A stretch of DNA of 64,000 nucleotides from Chloroflexota bacterium (GCA_023389575.1 JAEWEG010000025.1:1-64000), one strand, 5' to 3'; shown: positions 34,454-43,469, numbered from the stretch's first letter. Notes: generated by a model from the letters alone, not told the origin. Numbers and translations are program-made.

Positions 34454-34912
34454 AGCAGGGGACCCACTACATTGACGAAGCCGGAACTATATCAACGCAA
34501 AGTTCTGTCGAACTCATATACAGACACGGCATGGCTTGCCGGGAGCAATGCCGGTATTGCAGAGGCCAATCCCACCTAGCCAGGTCCTTTCAGAGCGCGG
34601 GCATATGAATATTGTTGTTCTTGACTCTCCCCTGCCCCCGCGCTCGAAGGCCCTTCAATATCGTAGATAGTCCAAGCAGATAATCCGATTTTGAAGGCCA
34701 TTCAAGAACACTGGTCGCGACCAATATACGAACCTGCGCGCGCGACCTGACGAATACTGGGAACTACCCGAAAACCATCCACACGCCTTGCCCATGGTTC
34801 TCAACACAATAAACAGCCCTTTTCGCGGAAATAACCTCAATCGCCCTCCTCGCCTGAGCTTTGAACCCGTGACGTGCTGATTCGCTTTTGCGTGAATCAG
34901 CACGTTTTCGTT
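34454..34912 (+). ncRNA. Candidate structured non-coding RNA
   Basis: Between a near-consensus promoter and an intrinsic terminator lies about 455 bases that is less GC-rich than its surroundings and has no ORF with a ribosome site. It holds several helices: GAGCGCGGG (34593-34601) with CCCGCGCTC (34637-34645); a 13-bp imperfect helix 34649-34663 with 34686-34699; a TGGTCGCGACCA self-complement at 34712-34723. Hallmarks of RNase P, tmRNA, SRP and 6S RNA were looked for and not found. Two ORFs of 21-25 codons exist without good ribosome sites. Transcription is inferred only. Confidence 0.5.
34872..34910 (+). terminator. Intrinsic terminator
   Basis: ACGTGCTGATTC (34872-34883) and GAATCAGCACGT (34894-34905) form a perfect 12-bp stem with a 10-base loop, followed by TTTCGTTTG. 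This is the clearest rho-independent terminator in the window. Confidence 0.85.
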
Positions 34913-34931
34913 TGTACGTGGTGGCGACCAG

Positions 34932-34962
34932 ATACCCTCAGGGAATACAGGCGTGCTAGAAT
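34932..34962 (+). promoter_or_regulatory. Promoter and operator of the PadR gene
   Basis: An extended -10, TGcTAGAAT (34954-34962), has no good -35. In the -35 zone lies a near-palindrome ATACCCTCAGGGAAT (34932-34946), a likely site for PadR autoregulation. The start codon follows at 34996 behind GGAGG. Confidence 0.5.
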
Positions 34963-34995
34963 TAGCCGACATCGACTATTCGGAGGCGACCATCA

Positions 34996-35634
34996 ATGTC
35001 ATCACGCCGGACGCCGCTTGCGCTTTCCATCCTCAGCACCTTGCGAGATCGCCCGATGCATCCTTATGAAATCCGTCAAACGATGCTCGCCCGCAAGCAC
35101 GACCGCGTCGTCAACATGCCGGGCGGGTCGCTCTACAGCACCATCAACCGCCTTGAGGAAGACGGCCTGGTCCACCCCATCGGCACCCAGCGCGAGGGTC
35201 GCCGGCCCGAACGCACCGTCTACGACCTCACGTCCGAGGGCGAAACCGTGCTGCTGGACTGGCTCCGCGAGACCATCGCCACGCCGGAACCCGAGCACTC
35301 GCAATCCGCGACCGTGATGGCTTTCCTCCCTCACTTCACACCCCGCGAAGCCACCAGCCTGCTCCGCGAACGCCTGTCCAGGCTGAGAGCCATCGATAAC
35401 GAAGAGCGACAACAACTCCAGGAACCGTTCTGGACCAGGCTCCCCCGTCTCTTCCGCGTCCACGACGAATACGTCACGCACATGCGCGGCGCGGAACTGG
35501 AATGGCTCGAATCCCTGATCGAGAACCTCGAAACGGGCGCCATCACCTGGCCACCATCGATCATCGACCTCCATAAGCGCCGTGGAACCTGGGTCGACGA
35601 CCAATCCGAGCCAGGAGAAACTCCGCCCGTCTGA
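34996..35634 (+). CDS. PadR-family transcriptional regulator
   Basis: A 212-aa repressor. The N-terminal winged helix (LALSILSTLRDRPMHPYEI, SLYSTINRLEEDGLV, then the GRRPERTVYDLTSEG wing) fills residues 8-85; the C-terminal helices ~105-190 form the dimerisation Vir_act_alpha_C domain. PadR proteins often repress a neighbouring exporter and respond to its substrates. Here an MMPL exporter follows after 57 bases, so the two probably form a regulator-pump unit. Confidence 0.9.
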   Translation: MSSRRTPLALSILSTLRDRPMHPYEIRQTMLARKHDRVVNMPGGSLYSTINRLEEDGLVHPIGTQREGRRPERTVYDLTSEGETVLLDWLRETIATPEPEHSQSATVMAFLPHFTPREATSLLRERLSRLRAIDNEERQQLQEPFWTRLPRLFRVHDEYVTHMRGAELEWLESLIENLETGAITWPPSIIDLHKRRGTWVDDQSEPGETPPV

Positions 35635-35691
35635 TCATCAAACAGCTCACGATGCATCGACCTCAGCCGCTTCCACTCAAGGAATCGCCCC

Positions 35692-37800
35692 GTGTCTCAC
35701 CAGGACTCTCCTCCCAACCCCGCCCAATCCACATCTCGATGGGCAAACCTGCTCACGCTTGTCACCACGTCACGCGTCCGCTGGGCCGTGGTCGCCTTCT
35801 GGATCGTGGTCATCGCCCTCACCGCGCCAGTGGCGAGCCGTATCGGCGAAGTCGAAAGCAATGGCAACCGCTCGCAGTTGCCCGCTTCGTCCGAATCACT
35901 GGAAGCAGACCTGCGACTGGACGAGTTCGAGGAGGGCGACACCATCGCCGCCCTGATCGTCTTCCATCGCGACGCCGGGCTGACCGATGAGGACCGCTCG
36001 GCGGTGAGCACCGCCCAGGAGCAAATCCAGGAGGCCAATCCCGCCTATGTCGTCACCGACCCCGTCCCTTCCGAAGATGGCAAGGCCACGCTGCTGACCG
36101 TGATCCTGCCAAATGGCAGCGACGAGGAACGCACCGATGGCGTCAACGAACTCCGCTCCATCCTCCAGGCCAGCGTGCCTGACGGCCTCGATGCCAAGGT
36201 CACCGGCCCGGCCGGCATCGGCGTCGACCTTGGCAAGGTCTTCGAGGGCATCAACGGCCGCCTCCTGATCGCCGCCGCGATCGTGGTCGCCGTGCTGCTG
36301 CTGATCACCTATCGCAGCCCCTTCCTGTGGGCGATCCCTCTCCTGGTGGTGGGCTTCGCCGACCGCCTGGCCACCGCCATCGTGTTTCTCCTCGCCAAGA
36401 CCTTCGACTTCACCACCAGCGGCCAGAGCGTGGGAATCATGGCCATCCTCGTGTTCGGCGCCGGCACCGATTACGCGCTGCTTTTGATCGCCCGCTACCG
36501 CGAGGAGTTGCGCCGGCACGAGACGGCTTCGGGCGCCATGGGGGTCGCCCTCCGCCAGGCCGCGCCAGCCATCGTCGCATCGGGCGGGACCGTGATGCTG
36601 GGCCTTGCCTGCCTCTTCGCCGCCGACCTCAACTCGAACCGGCTGCTCGGCCCAACCGGCATCGCCGGCATCCTTTGCGCGCTGATGCTCACGCTCACCC
36701 TCCTGCCCGCGATCCTGGTCATCGTCGGCCGGGGCGTATTCTGGCCGTTCGTGCCAAAATTCGGTTCGGAGCAAAACGAAAACGCCAGCATCTGGGCCCG
36801 CCTCGGCGCCTGGATCAGCCACAATCCCCGCCGCGTCTGGATCGGCACAACCATCGCCCTCCTGGTCCTCTCGGCCGGCGCGCTCAACTACACCGTCAGC
36901 TTCACCCAGGCCGACCAGTTCACCAATGAACCGGAAGCGATCCAGGGCGCGAACCTGATCGCCGAAAGCTTCCCCGCCGGCAGCAGCTCGCCCACCATCG
37001 TGGTCGCCAACCGCGACGCCACCGAGCAGGTCACCTCCATCGTCAGTGGCGTAGAGGGCGTGGCCAATGTCCGCCCCTCAAGCGAATCCGATACCTACGC
37101 CTCCCTCTCGGTCACGCTCACCACCGAGCCGGGCACCGATGCCGCCTTCGCCGTGATCGAGGACATCCGCAGCGCCCTGGCGACCGTTCCGGAAACCGAC
37201 GCGGTCGTTGGCGGCGCCGACGCCGAGGGCCTCGACAAGCAACAGGCGGGCCTGCGCGACCAGCAGATCGTGATCCCGCTCGTCCTGGGCGTGGTGTTCG
37301 TGGTGCTGGCGGTCCTGCTGCGGTCGCTTCTGGCGCCGTTGCTGCTGCTGGCGACCAGCGTCCTCTCCACCATCGCCGCGCTGGGCGTGACCGTGCTGAT
37401 CTTCCAGGGCCTGCTTGGCTACGAGGGCCTACAGGCGGGTGTCCTCCTGCTTGGGTTCGTGTTCCTGATCGCGCTGGGCGTGGACTACAACATCTTCCTC
37501 ATGAGCAGGGTGCACGAAGAAGCGCCGCTCATCGGAACCCGGCCCGGCATGTTGCGCGGCCTCACGGTCACCGGCGGCGTCATCACGTCGGCGGGCATCG
37601 TGCTGGCGGCCACCTTCGCGGTGCTGGGTATCCTGCCGTTGGTGGCGCTGGCCCAGATCGGTTTCCTGGTCGCCTTCGGCGTGCTGCTCGATGCCCTCCT
37701 GGTCCGCTCGGTGCTGGTTCCAGCCATCACCCTGGACCTGGGCAAGCGCATCTGGTGGCCGAGCGCCCTTGGCAAGCAGGACGGCACCCCCACCGCCTGA
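35692..37800 (+). CDS. MMPL-family RND transporter
   Basis: A 702-aa, 12-helix exporter starting at GTG 35692 (AAGGAA upstream). Two homologous halves each have a helix, a large outside domain and five helices. The repeated motifs GAGTDYALLLIARYREEL (~residues 255-272) and GVDYNIFLMSRVHEE (~597-611) carry the proton-relay Asp-Tyr pairs of MMPL proteins. It is probably a lipid or drug exporter driven by proton flow. The upstream PadR repressor suggests induction by its substrate. Confidence 0.9.
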   Translation: MSHQDSPPNPAQSTSRWANLLTLVTTSRVRWAVVAFWIVVIALTAPVASRIGEVESNGNRSQLPASSESLEADLRLDEFEEGDTIAALIVFHRDAGLTDEDRSAVSTAQEQIQEANPAYVVTDPVPSEDGKATLLTVILPNGSDEERTDGVNELRSILQASVPDGLDAKVTGPAGIGVDLGKVFEGINGRLLIAAAIVVAVLLLITYRSPFLWAIPLLVVGFADRLATAIVFLLAKTFDFTTSGQSVGIMAILVFGAGTDYALLLIARYREELRRHETASGAMGVALRQAAPAIVASGGTVMLGLACLFAADLNSNRLLGPTGIAGILCALMLTLTLLPAILVIVGRGVFWPFVPKFGSEQNENASIWARLGAWISHNPRRVWIGTTIALLVLSAGALNYTVSFTQADQFTNEPEAIQGANLIAESFPAGSSSPTIVVANRDATEQVTSIVSGVEGVANVRPSSESDTYASLSVTLTTEPGTDAAFAVIEDIRSALATVPETDAVVGGADAEGLDKQQAGLRDQQIVIPLVLGVVFVVLAVLLRSLLAPLLLLATSVLSTIAALGVTVLIFQGLLGYEGLQAGVLLLGFVFLIALGVDYNIFLMSRVHEEAPLIGTRPGMLRGLTVTGGVITSAGIVLAATFAVLGILPLVALAQIGFLVAFGVLLDALLVRSVLVPAITLDLGKRIWWPSALGKQDGTPTA

Positions 37801-37831
37801 TCGCCCGCGCTCGAGCCCAATCGTCTAATCA

Positions 37832-37871
37832 AACGAGGAGGGGGGAGGCGGCACTGGCCGCCTCCCTCGTT
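37832..37871 (+). terminator. Terminator after MMPL gene
   Basis: GGAGGCGGC (37844-37852) with GCCGCCTCC (37857-37865), extended by AACGAG (37832-37837) with CTCGTT (37866-37871); 4-base loop. Confidence 0.7.
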
Positions 37872-37937
37872 CAGTTCCCGACCTCCGCCGCTTCCAGCCA
37901 CCCATTGGGCGTACAATCCGCGGACAGGGTCACTCTC

Positions 37938-39587
37938 ATGCTTCGCCAATCACCAGGCAGGACCAGGATGGACGCTCCGCCCGTCAATCCCCGCCGATCG
38001 CCAGCGTCGAGGTCCCGGCTCCCCTCCGGGAGGCTCCCCCGCGTCTCGCCCATCTGGCTGACCATTCCCGCGATCATTGCCATCATAGGCACGGCGGTAT
38101 CCGCCAGCGACGCCATCGCCCACGACACCGGCTACACCACGGTCACGATCTGGTGGCTGGCCAGCCTCGGTTTCCTACTCCTCGCCGCCCTCCCACCAAG
38201 CCCGCTCCACTGGATTTCCGGAGCCTGGACCCGGCCCACACCGCGAACGTGGGCGCCCTGGATCGGGATGATCGCGATCGCCGCCATCCCCCGCCTTGTC
38301 CTGCTTGACCGCTTCCCCACCGTCCTCGACGGCGACGAGTCCGCCTTCATCATCCGCGCCGTCGCCTTCCGGCGGGGAGACCTTTCCGACTGGTTCGGCA
38401 TCAGCTTCTACGGAAATCCCAATAGCTGGGCCGCCGCGCAGGGACTCGTTACCGAGATCGCTGGAACCGGCCCCGCCGGGCACCGGTCACTCAGCGCCCT
38501 TGTCGGCATCATCGGCGTTCTTGCCACCTGGCGACTTGGCCGCCATCTCCTTGGCGAACCTGCGGCCAGCATCGGCGCGATCCTGCTCGCCGCCTGGCCG
38601 CTCCATCTGCATCTCAGCCGGGTCGCCCTCAACAACATCACCGATCCCGCCGCCCTTTCCCTCTCCCTGCTCTTCCTGGTTCGAACCGTCACGTTTCGCC
38701 GGCCCATCGACGCCGTTGCCTGCGGGTTCTCGCTGGCACTCGGGCTCCATGGCTACTATGGTGGGCGCGCGTTCCCCTTCGTGATCCTGGCGCTCCTTCC
38801 AATCCTCGCCTTCCGCCACCGGCTCGGCATCCGGAACACGGCCTTCTTCCTCTCCTGGATCGTGATCGCCTTCGTGTCGGCCGCGGCCCCCCTGTTGGCA
38901 ACCTTCCAGGGCAATCCGTCCGAATTCGGGGGCCACATGGAAATGGTCTCCCCGTTCACGCTCGCGAATCTGCGCGAACAGCCAGTCGAAACCATCCGCC
39001 TCTACCTCCCCAACCTCTGGGAGGCCATCACCTATCCCGCCACCGGAGGCCATGTTGGGTACTTCCGCCATGGCCCGCCTTATTTCGGCTGGCCCCTCTG
39101 CGTCCTGATTGGCATCGGCGCCATCACCCTGCTGGTCCGCCTGGCACGATCCCGCGACATCTCCGCGTTGGCTTGTCTCGCCATCCCCTGGGCGCTACTC
39201 ACCGCCGGCATCGCCACCACCGTCCCTATCTCCGGCCAGCGCTTTCTGGCCCTTACCCCCATCTTCGCGCTGGTGGCGGGTCTGGGCCTCCGCGGTCTCG
39301 CGTCCCAGATCGCCCATCTCGATTCCTCCCGCCTCCGCCTCGCGCCAAACGCCATCAGCATCCTCGCGCTCGCCGTCCTGACAACGGCCCATCTCGCCTG
39401 GATGGCCTCCGAAGACCGCCAGATCGAAACCTACGGTGACATGCGCACCATCGCGGCCTGGGATCTTGGCTGGCGACTCTCCCGTGATCTAGTCGACCCC
39501 TCGCCCACCATCTACTTCGCCGGCGCCCCCTTCATCTGGTCCCAGAGCTTCCCAGCCTCACCTTCCTCACCGGCGATCTGCCCATGA
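37938..39587 (+). CDS. Membrane glycosyltransferase (GT39/ArnT-like), frame broken near its 3' end
   Basis: About 549 aa are readable. Polytopic, with ~11-12 hydrophobic segments. The first outside loop carries the acidic pair in PTVLDGDESAFIIRA (~residues 130-145) typical of PMT/ArnT-type lipid-linked-sugar transferases. A start at 37968 is also possible. Near 39548-39552 the frame shifts: the protein ends in a meaningless PASPSSPAICP, while the other frame continues sensibly (SLTFLTGDLP, then the stretch annotated at 39584). A one-base loss or a sequencing error would explain it. Confidence 0.75.
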   Translation: MLRQSPGRTRMDAPPVNPRRSPASRSRLPSGRLPRVSPIWLTIPAIIAIIGTAVSASDAIAHDTGYTTVTIWWLASLGFLLLAALPPSPLHWISGAWTRPTPRTWAPWIGMIAIAAIPRLVLLDRFPTVLDGDESAFIIRAVAFRRGDLSDWFGISFYGNPNSWAAAQGLVTEIAGTGPAGHRSLSALVGIIGVLATWRLGRHLLGEPAASIGAILLAAWPLHLHLSRVALNNITDPAALSLSLLFLVRTVTFRRPIDAVACGFSLALGLHGYYGGRAFPFVILALLPILAFRHRLGIRNTAFFLSWIVIAFVSAAAPLLATFQGNPSEFGGHMEMVSPFTLANLREQPVETIRLYLPNLWEAITYPATGGHVGYFRHGPPYFGWPLCVLIGIGAITLLVRLARSRDISALACLAIPWALLTAGIATTVPISGQRFLALTPIFALVAGLGLRGLASQIAHLDSSRLRLAPNAISILALAVLTTAHLAWMASEDRQIETYGDMRTIAAWDLGWRLSRDLVDPSPTIYFAGAPFIWSQSFPASPSSPAICP

Positions 39588-39847
39588 CCGATCTCGACAC
39601 TCCGCTCGAAGACCCCGCTGACGTTCCCCCGCTTCCGCCTGGCGCCATACTCGTCCTTGTCCCCGAGCGAGCCGCCGAACGCTGCATCGTCGAGGCCGCC
39701 CATCCCGAAATCCTCGTCTCCGAAGCTCTCACCCGCGACAACGTCATGCTCTACTACGTCTTCGCCACCGAACCACCCGCGTTTTGGTCAACCGACCCCA
39801 CTCCCGCCGATACCACAGCCGCTCCCGCGCCGCCCGCCGCCTGCTGA
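39584..39847 (+). pseudogene. Displaced C-terminus of the glycosyltransferase (copy 1)
   Basis: Frame encoding MTDLDTPLEDPADVPPLP..., then HPEILVSEALTRDNVMLYYVF and FWSTDPTP. Read from ~39550 it continues the glycosyltransferase, so the ATG here is internal, not a start. The last 54 codons recur as an orphan fragment at 44409-44575. Confidence 0.75.
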
Positions 39848-39939
39848 GCGCGACGAGGCCCACAACGAAGCCGGGGAGACGGCATTCGCCATCTCCCCGG
39901 CTTCTTCATGTACCAGCTATGTTGTCACGCGGTCAGGCG
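39681..39939. repeat. Direct repeat, left copy (~260 bp)
   Basis: About 90% identical to 44409-44675. It covers the glycosyltransferase 3' end, a terminator and the last five codons (RLTA stop, minus strand) of a giant-protein gene whose intact copy ends at 44661. The two copies bracket a 4.5-kb low-GC island. Confidence 0.85.
39867..39904. terminator. Bidirectional terminator, left repeat copy
   Basis: GAAGCCGGGGAGA (39867-39879) and TCTCCCCGGCTTC (39892-39904), a perfect 13-bp stem. The 12-base loop is the reverse complement of the loop in the right copy (44608-44619). Confidence 0.75.
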
Positions 39940-40097
39940 TCAGCCGCCAAGACACCCCTGTGATCCTCAATAAAATCATGGGTACGACTCTTTCTGTTTT
40001 GACTCAGCAGCTGGCTGCTTCGAGACCGAGCGAACACATTACCACCATTCCGGTGACGTCGGTCGCTAAACAAGACAGTGACTCATCACCTTCAATT

Positions 40098-40138
40098 TTG
40101 TCGGTTCCGACAACGCTGATGAGGGGAGACGGCTCCCC
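40098..40138. promoter_or_regulatory. Dyad and hairpin upstream of island operon
   Basis: TTGTCGG TT CCGACAA (40098-40113) is a perfect 7-2-7 palindrome, likely an operator. GGGGAG/CTCCCC (40123-40128 with 40133-40138) is a small hairpin. The ATPase start at 40207 lies 70-110 bases downstream. No convincing -35/-10 pair was found, and the rest of 39940-40206 has no coding potential. Confidence 0.4.
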
Positions 40139-40206
40139 AATTCCTCTTACTTGAGGTACGATCTAGAAAGGGACTCACAATACAAACTTGTGCTTTAGGA
40201 GTAGCG

Positions 40207-42570
40207 ATGAGCCTGTTGGATTCCAAGTTGCGACTCTACGGTCGAGAGACCGAGTACCAAATTATCCGAAGTTCACTAGATCAAGTTGATCAAGGCAACA
40301 CTGGCAAGGTGATTCTAATTAGTGGAATTAGTGGAGTCGGCAAATCGGCCCTCGCCGACTTTGTGCTCACTGAGGCCGCGCAAACAGGATTCGATGTTTA
40401 CCAAACAGCCTGTGAGCCGTTTCACGAAGGAATGAGCTTCTTCCCTGTTCGAGAAATTGTGAGACAGGTGGCTGGCCCTCGACCCGTAAGGGCACTAGTG
40501 TCCGAACTGTTCGGAAACGGCTCCCCTCAAGCCGAAATGGCTTCAGTGGGTGATTCGCTTAGTGCGGACCCAGCCAGCCGTCGCGAAGCCTTGGTGGCTA
40601 CCTTCTCCAATGTCATTCTAGGTCGCTTTCAAAAGTCGGACGCACGCCCAATAGTGATTTTCATAGATGACCTAGAGCATTTGGACGCGGGTAGCGCTGA
40701 TGCTCTGATCTGCTTGGTATCGCGGCTAGATGAGGGAAGAGTACTACTGTTTGGAGCGTACCGAAGTGACCGGGTTACCGACTCGCGCCATCCGCTCAAG
40801 CCGTTAATCAGCTCGTCCCGCCGCATGCCAGATGCATTTCTCGGGGTTAGCCTTAGTGGATTTACCGCGCTAACGTTTGATTCGTTCGTGGATGTGCTTC
40901 TTGCAGGCCCTACAGAACTCCCAAACTCGTTTTATGAAAAGCTTTTTAGAGAAACTGAGGGCAATCCGCTATTCACGCGCGAAATATTGCGAATGCTGAG
41001 TGCTCCGAAACTGGATGGCACTCTAGGACCACTATCTTTCGAAAATAGTGTCTGGCGCTTTGATGGAGACATAGACCTCTGGGCGATTCCCACGACAGTG
41101 GAAGAGGTCATCGCATCACGGCTCGATCTTCTGGATCCTGACGAACGTCGCAAACTAGAATTCGCCTCGGTTATCGGAAGGCGATTTGCATTTGAGGTTC
41201 TCAGCGGAATCATGGAGTCCGGCGAAGACGACCTAGTTCGAGACCTTGAAAAGTTTCTAGGCTTTGACCTCATACGCGAGCTAGATAAAAGTGATGACAG
41301 GTTCGAATTTTCTCATGGCAAGATCCGCGATGTCCTTTACAGTTCCCTGAGCGGACTACGCCGACGTCGTATTCATGGACAGGTAGCAGCGGTTATCTCC
41401 GAATTAATGGGGTCCGCGAATGAAGACTGGGATGCGCTGATTGGAGAACACCTCTATCTAGCCGCACGCCATGCTGACGCATTTCCCTATCTTCTTCGAG
41501 CTGCCAGGAACGCACAAGCAACTGGCTCCGCGTCCGAGGCCTCAAGTTTGTATCGCAAGACACTTGAAGCATCTACTTCCGGAGTAATATTCGAAGATGA
41601 TGACTCTCGGCAATCGATTCAACTAGAACTCGCCGAAGCGTTAATAACTGCGAGCGAGCCTAGCGATGCTGGGACGCTACTCGAGCAGTTGCTTGGCCTT
41701 GAGAATCCCGTCACCATTCGTGTTCGTGCACTCAACTTATTGGGTGATGCCCTCCTCTTTGATGGAGAAGTCGATCAGGCTCTTCAGGCTTACCAGCAGA
41801 GTATGGAACTTGCTGAGCGACTCGGAGATAGCATCGCAATTTGTGAAGTCTTGTGTGACCTGGCCGAGTTGCATGGTCGTCAATATGAGTCCAAAGCTGG
41901 ATTGAATGCCACCAGCGCCGCCGAGCATCGTGTAGCATACGTATCATACGTGGAGCACGCCTTTAGGCTTCTATCCCAAATACCCTCAGGACAATTACGC
42001 GCACGAATTCTTCGCAACAAAGCCAAGCTATCAAGAGTTTCAGGTGATCTCAATGAAGCAGAAACCCTATACCGTCAGTCGATTAACTCCGTAGATAGTC
42101 GAGTCTACAGCCACAGATTCTTGATTCCTTACGTCAAAACTCTCCGACGATCCGGAAAGACCGACGAAGCTCTTCGCATCATCGATCGCATCATAGCTTG
42201 GAGCAGCCAAGTCAGTTCTCGTCGCTCCCAAGCGATCGCGGAGCAGTACCGTGCAATGATCCTAATGACCATTGGCGAGAGTTCAGAAGATCTTGCAGAA
42301 GCCTGGAAAGTCGCTGACCACGCGCTCCGTTCCCATCGATCCATTGGTTACGCGCAAGGAATACACGAAACCGAGATGATTCTGGGAGAGATTGCGCTAC
42401 GAATGAATGATCGCTCTGAGGCAATTGATCGATTTAGTTCATCCGTGGGACGTAGAGACTTACCATGGAAGCAACTTCTTGAGATTGTTATTGGTGAACT
42501 CGCGGCAAATGGCGAGGAGGATAGAGCGAATGTCGTACGCACTCATGGCTTGACAGAGATGGAGGTCTAG
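40207..42570 (+). CDS. STAND/AAA_16-type ATPase with TPR repeats
   Basis: A 787-aa cytoplasmic protein. Walker A is GISGVGKS at residues 40-47 and Walker B PIVIFIDDLEHLD near 148-160; YGRETEYQIIRSSL at the start is the AAA_16 signature shared by MalT/LuxR and adenylyl-cyclase-linked ATPases. Residues ~430-787 are TPR-like (AEALITASEPSDAGTLLEQLL; DLNEAETLYRQSI). Unlike MalT-type regulators it has no C-terminal HTH, so it is not a transcription factor as it stands. AGGAG lies 5 bases before the ATG. Its stop overlaps the next start by one base. AT-richer than the surrounding chromosome. Confidence 0.8.
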   Translation: MSLLDSKLRLYGRETEYQIIRSSLDQVDQGNTGKVILISGISGVGKSALADFVLTEAAQTGFDVYQTACEPFHEGMSFFPVREIVRQVAGPRPVRALVSELFGNGSPQAEMASVGDSLSADPASRREALVATFSNVILGRFQKSDARPIVIFIDDLEHLDAGSADALICLVSRLDEGRVLLFGAYRSDRVTDSRHPLKPLISSSRRMPDAFLGVSLSGFTALTFDSFVDVLLAGPTELPNSFYEKLFRETEGNPLFTREILRMLSAPKLDGTLGPLSFENSVWRFDGDIDLWAIPTTVEEVIASRLDLLDPDERRKLEFASVIGRRFAFEVLSGIMESGEDDLVRDLEKFLGFDLIRELDKSDDRFEFSHGKIRDVLYSSLSGLRRRRIHGQVAAVISELMGSANEDWDALIGEHLYLAARHADAFPYLLRAARNAQATGSASEASSLYRKTLEASTSGVIFEDDDSRQSIQLELAEALITASEPSDAGTLLEQLLGLENPVTIRVRALNLLGDALLFDGEVDQALQAYQQSMELAERLGDSIAICEVLCDLAELHGRQYESKAGLNATSAAEHRVAYVSYVEHAFRLLSQIPSGQLRARILRNKAKLSRVSGDLNEAETLYRQSINSVDSRVYSHRFLIPYVKTLRRSGKTDEALRIIDRIIAWSSQVSSRRSQAIAEQYRAMILMTIGESSEDLAEAWKVADHALRSHRSIGYAQGIHETEMILGEIALRMNDRSEAIDRFSSSVGRRDLPWKQLLEIVIGELAANGEEDRANVVRTHGLTEMEV

Positions 42571-43469
42571 TGCACAAGTCAATTCACTCTAGCCGCCACT
42601 TAACGCTTTATATTGCTGTCCTCATGACCTCAACCATGGTAATTGGCGCAGCTCTCTGGACTGTGGGACCAAGATCGGGTGACAAATATACTGAACTCGG
42701 TGTCAGCCTCTTCACCAGTGCTAGCGTCGGATTGGGTCTCGTGGCCGTGGATCGACTAATCGCCAGGAGAGCAATGGAGCGAGAAGAGGCAGCCGCGGAA
42801 GAAAGACGGTTTCTTGCTAGCCTAATGGCTCGAGCCGACTTGACTGGAGCGCGATTGCGCGGGCGTATGCTCTCCGGTGTAATGATGTTGGGCCAGACTC
42901 TTGATACCGCTGACATGAGGGGGACGACTCTTGACCGTGTCGACTTTCGTCAGGCTTCGCTTGTCAGAGTGATGCTAGACGGTGCGGAAGCATCAGATGC
43001 GAACTTCGCTAAGGCGGACTTCAGAGAGTCAAGTGCTCTGCATTTTTCCGCTATAGAATCCTGTTTCGATGGCGCCACCTGCGTTCAATCTACATGGAAT
43101 CACAGTCATTTTCGTGATTGCAGTTTGGTGGGCGTGAAGTTGTTTCGATCCATGATTAGTTCGGCCGAGTTCACATCTTGTGTATTGAGGCAGGCTGATT
43201 TCGGCAAGGTAGAAGGTGAGGACGTCCTCTTCTCGCGGTCAGATTTACGAGCATCCACCTTTATGGGAGCGCACTTGTTGCGGCCGGACTTTTCGGCCGC
43301 AGACTTGCGTGGGGCAGACCTGACTGCAGCTGTTATTGAAGAACCGAACTTAAGCGGTGCGGATCTCCGTGATTGCCGCACAGTTGACCTAGTGCTTCGC
43401 AATCCTCTCACAGATTCTAAGACCCGGCTTCCAGACTCGTTTGAGATACAGCATATCGGAGCAGGTTGA
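42570..43469 (+). CDS. Membrane-anchored pentapeptide-repeat protein
   Basis: A 299-aa protein starting at GTG that overlaps the ATPase stop (TAGTG). Residues ~12-31 and ~45-65 are membrane helices, followed by a charged helix (ARRAMEREEAAAEERRF). From ~85 to ~285 runs a right-handed pentapeptide solenoid of A(D/N)LxG units: ADLTGARLRGRML, ADMRGTTLDRVDF, ANFAKADF, ADLRGADLTAAVI, PNLSGADL. The repeats face the cytoplasm if the N-terminus is inside. Such solenoids are binding surfaces or DNA mimics. Likely the membrane partner of the ATPase. Confidence 0.8.
   Translation: MHKSIHSSRHLTLYIAVLMTSTMVIGAALWTVGPRSGDKYTELGVSLFTSASVGLGLVAVDRLIARRAMEREEAAAEERRFLASLMARADLTGARLRGRMLSGVMMLGQTLDTADMRGTTLDRVDFRQASLVRVMLDGAEASDANFAKADFRESSALHFSAIESCFDGATCVQSTWNHSHFRDCSLVGVKLFRSMISSAEFTSCVLRQADFGKVEGEDVLFSRSDLRASTFMGAHLLRPDFSAADLRGADLTAAVIEEPNLSGADLRDCRTVDLVLRNPLTDSKTRLPDSFEIQHIGAG

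Noticed and set aside
34454..34912. Identification of the candidate RNA as RNase P, tmRNA or 6S RNA
   Set aside because: The conserved RNase P core, a tRNA-like acceptor end with a T-arm, and the 6S central bubble layout were not found.
34655..34972. 105-codon minus-strand frame in the candidate RNA region
   Set aside because: It runs through the 12-bp terminator hairpin, lacks a ribosome site and reads as low-complexity basic sequence.
40207..42570. Calling the island ATPase a LuxR/MalT transcription factor
   Set aside because: The ATPase and TPR parts fit, but no helix-turn-helix domain is found at either end.
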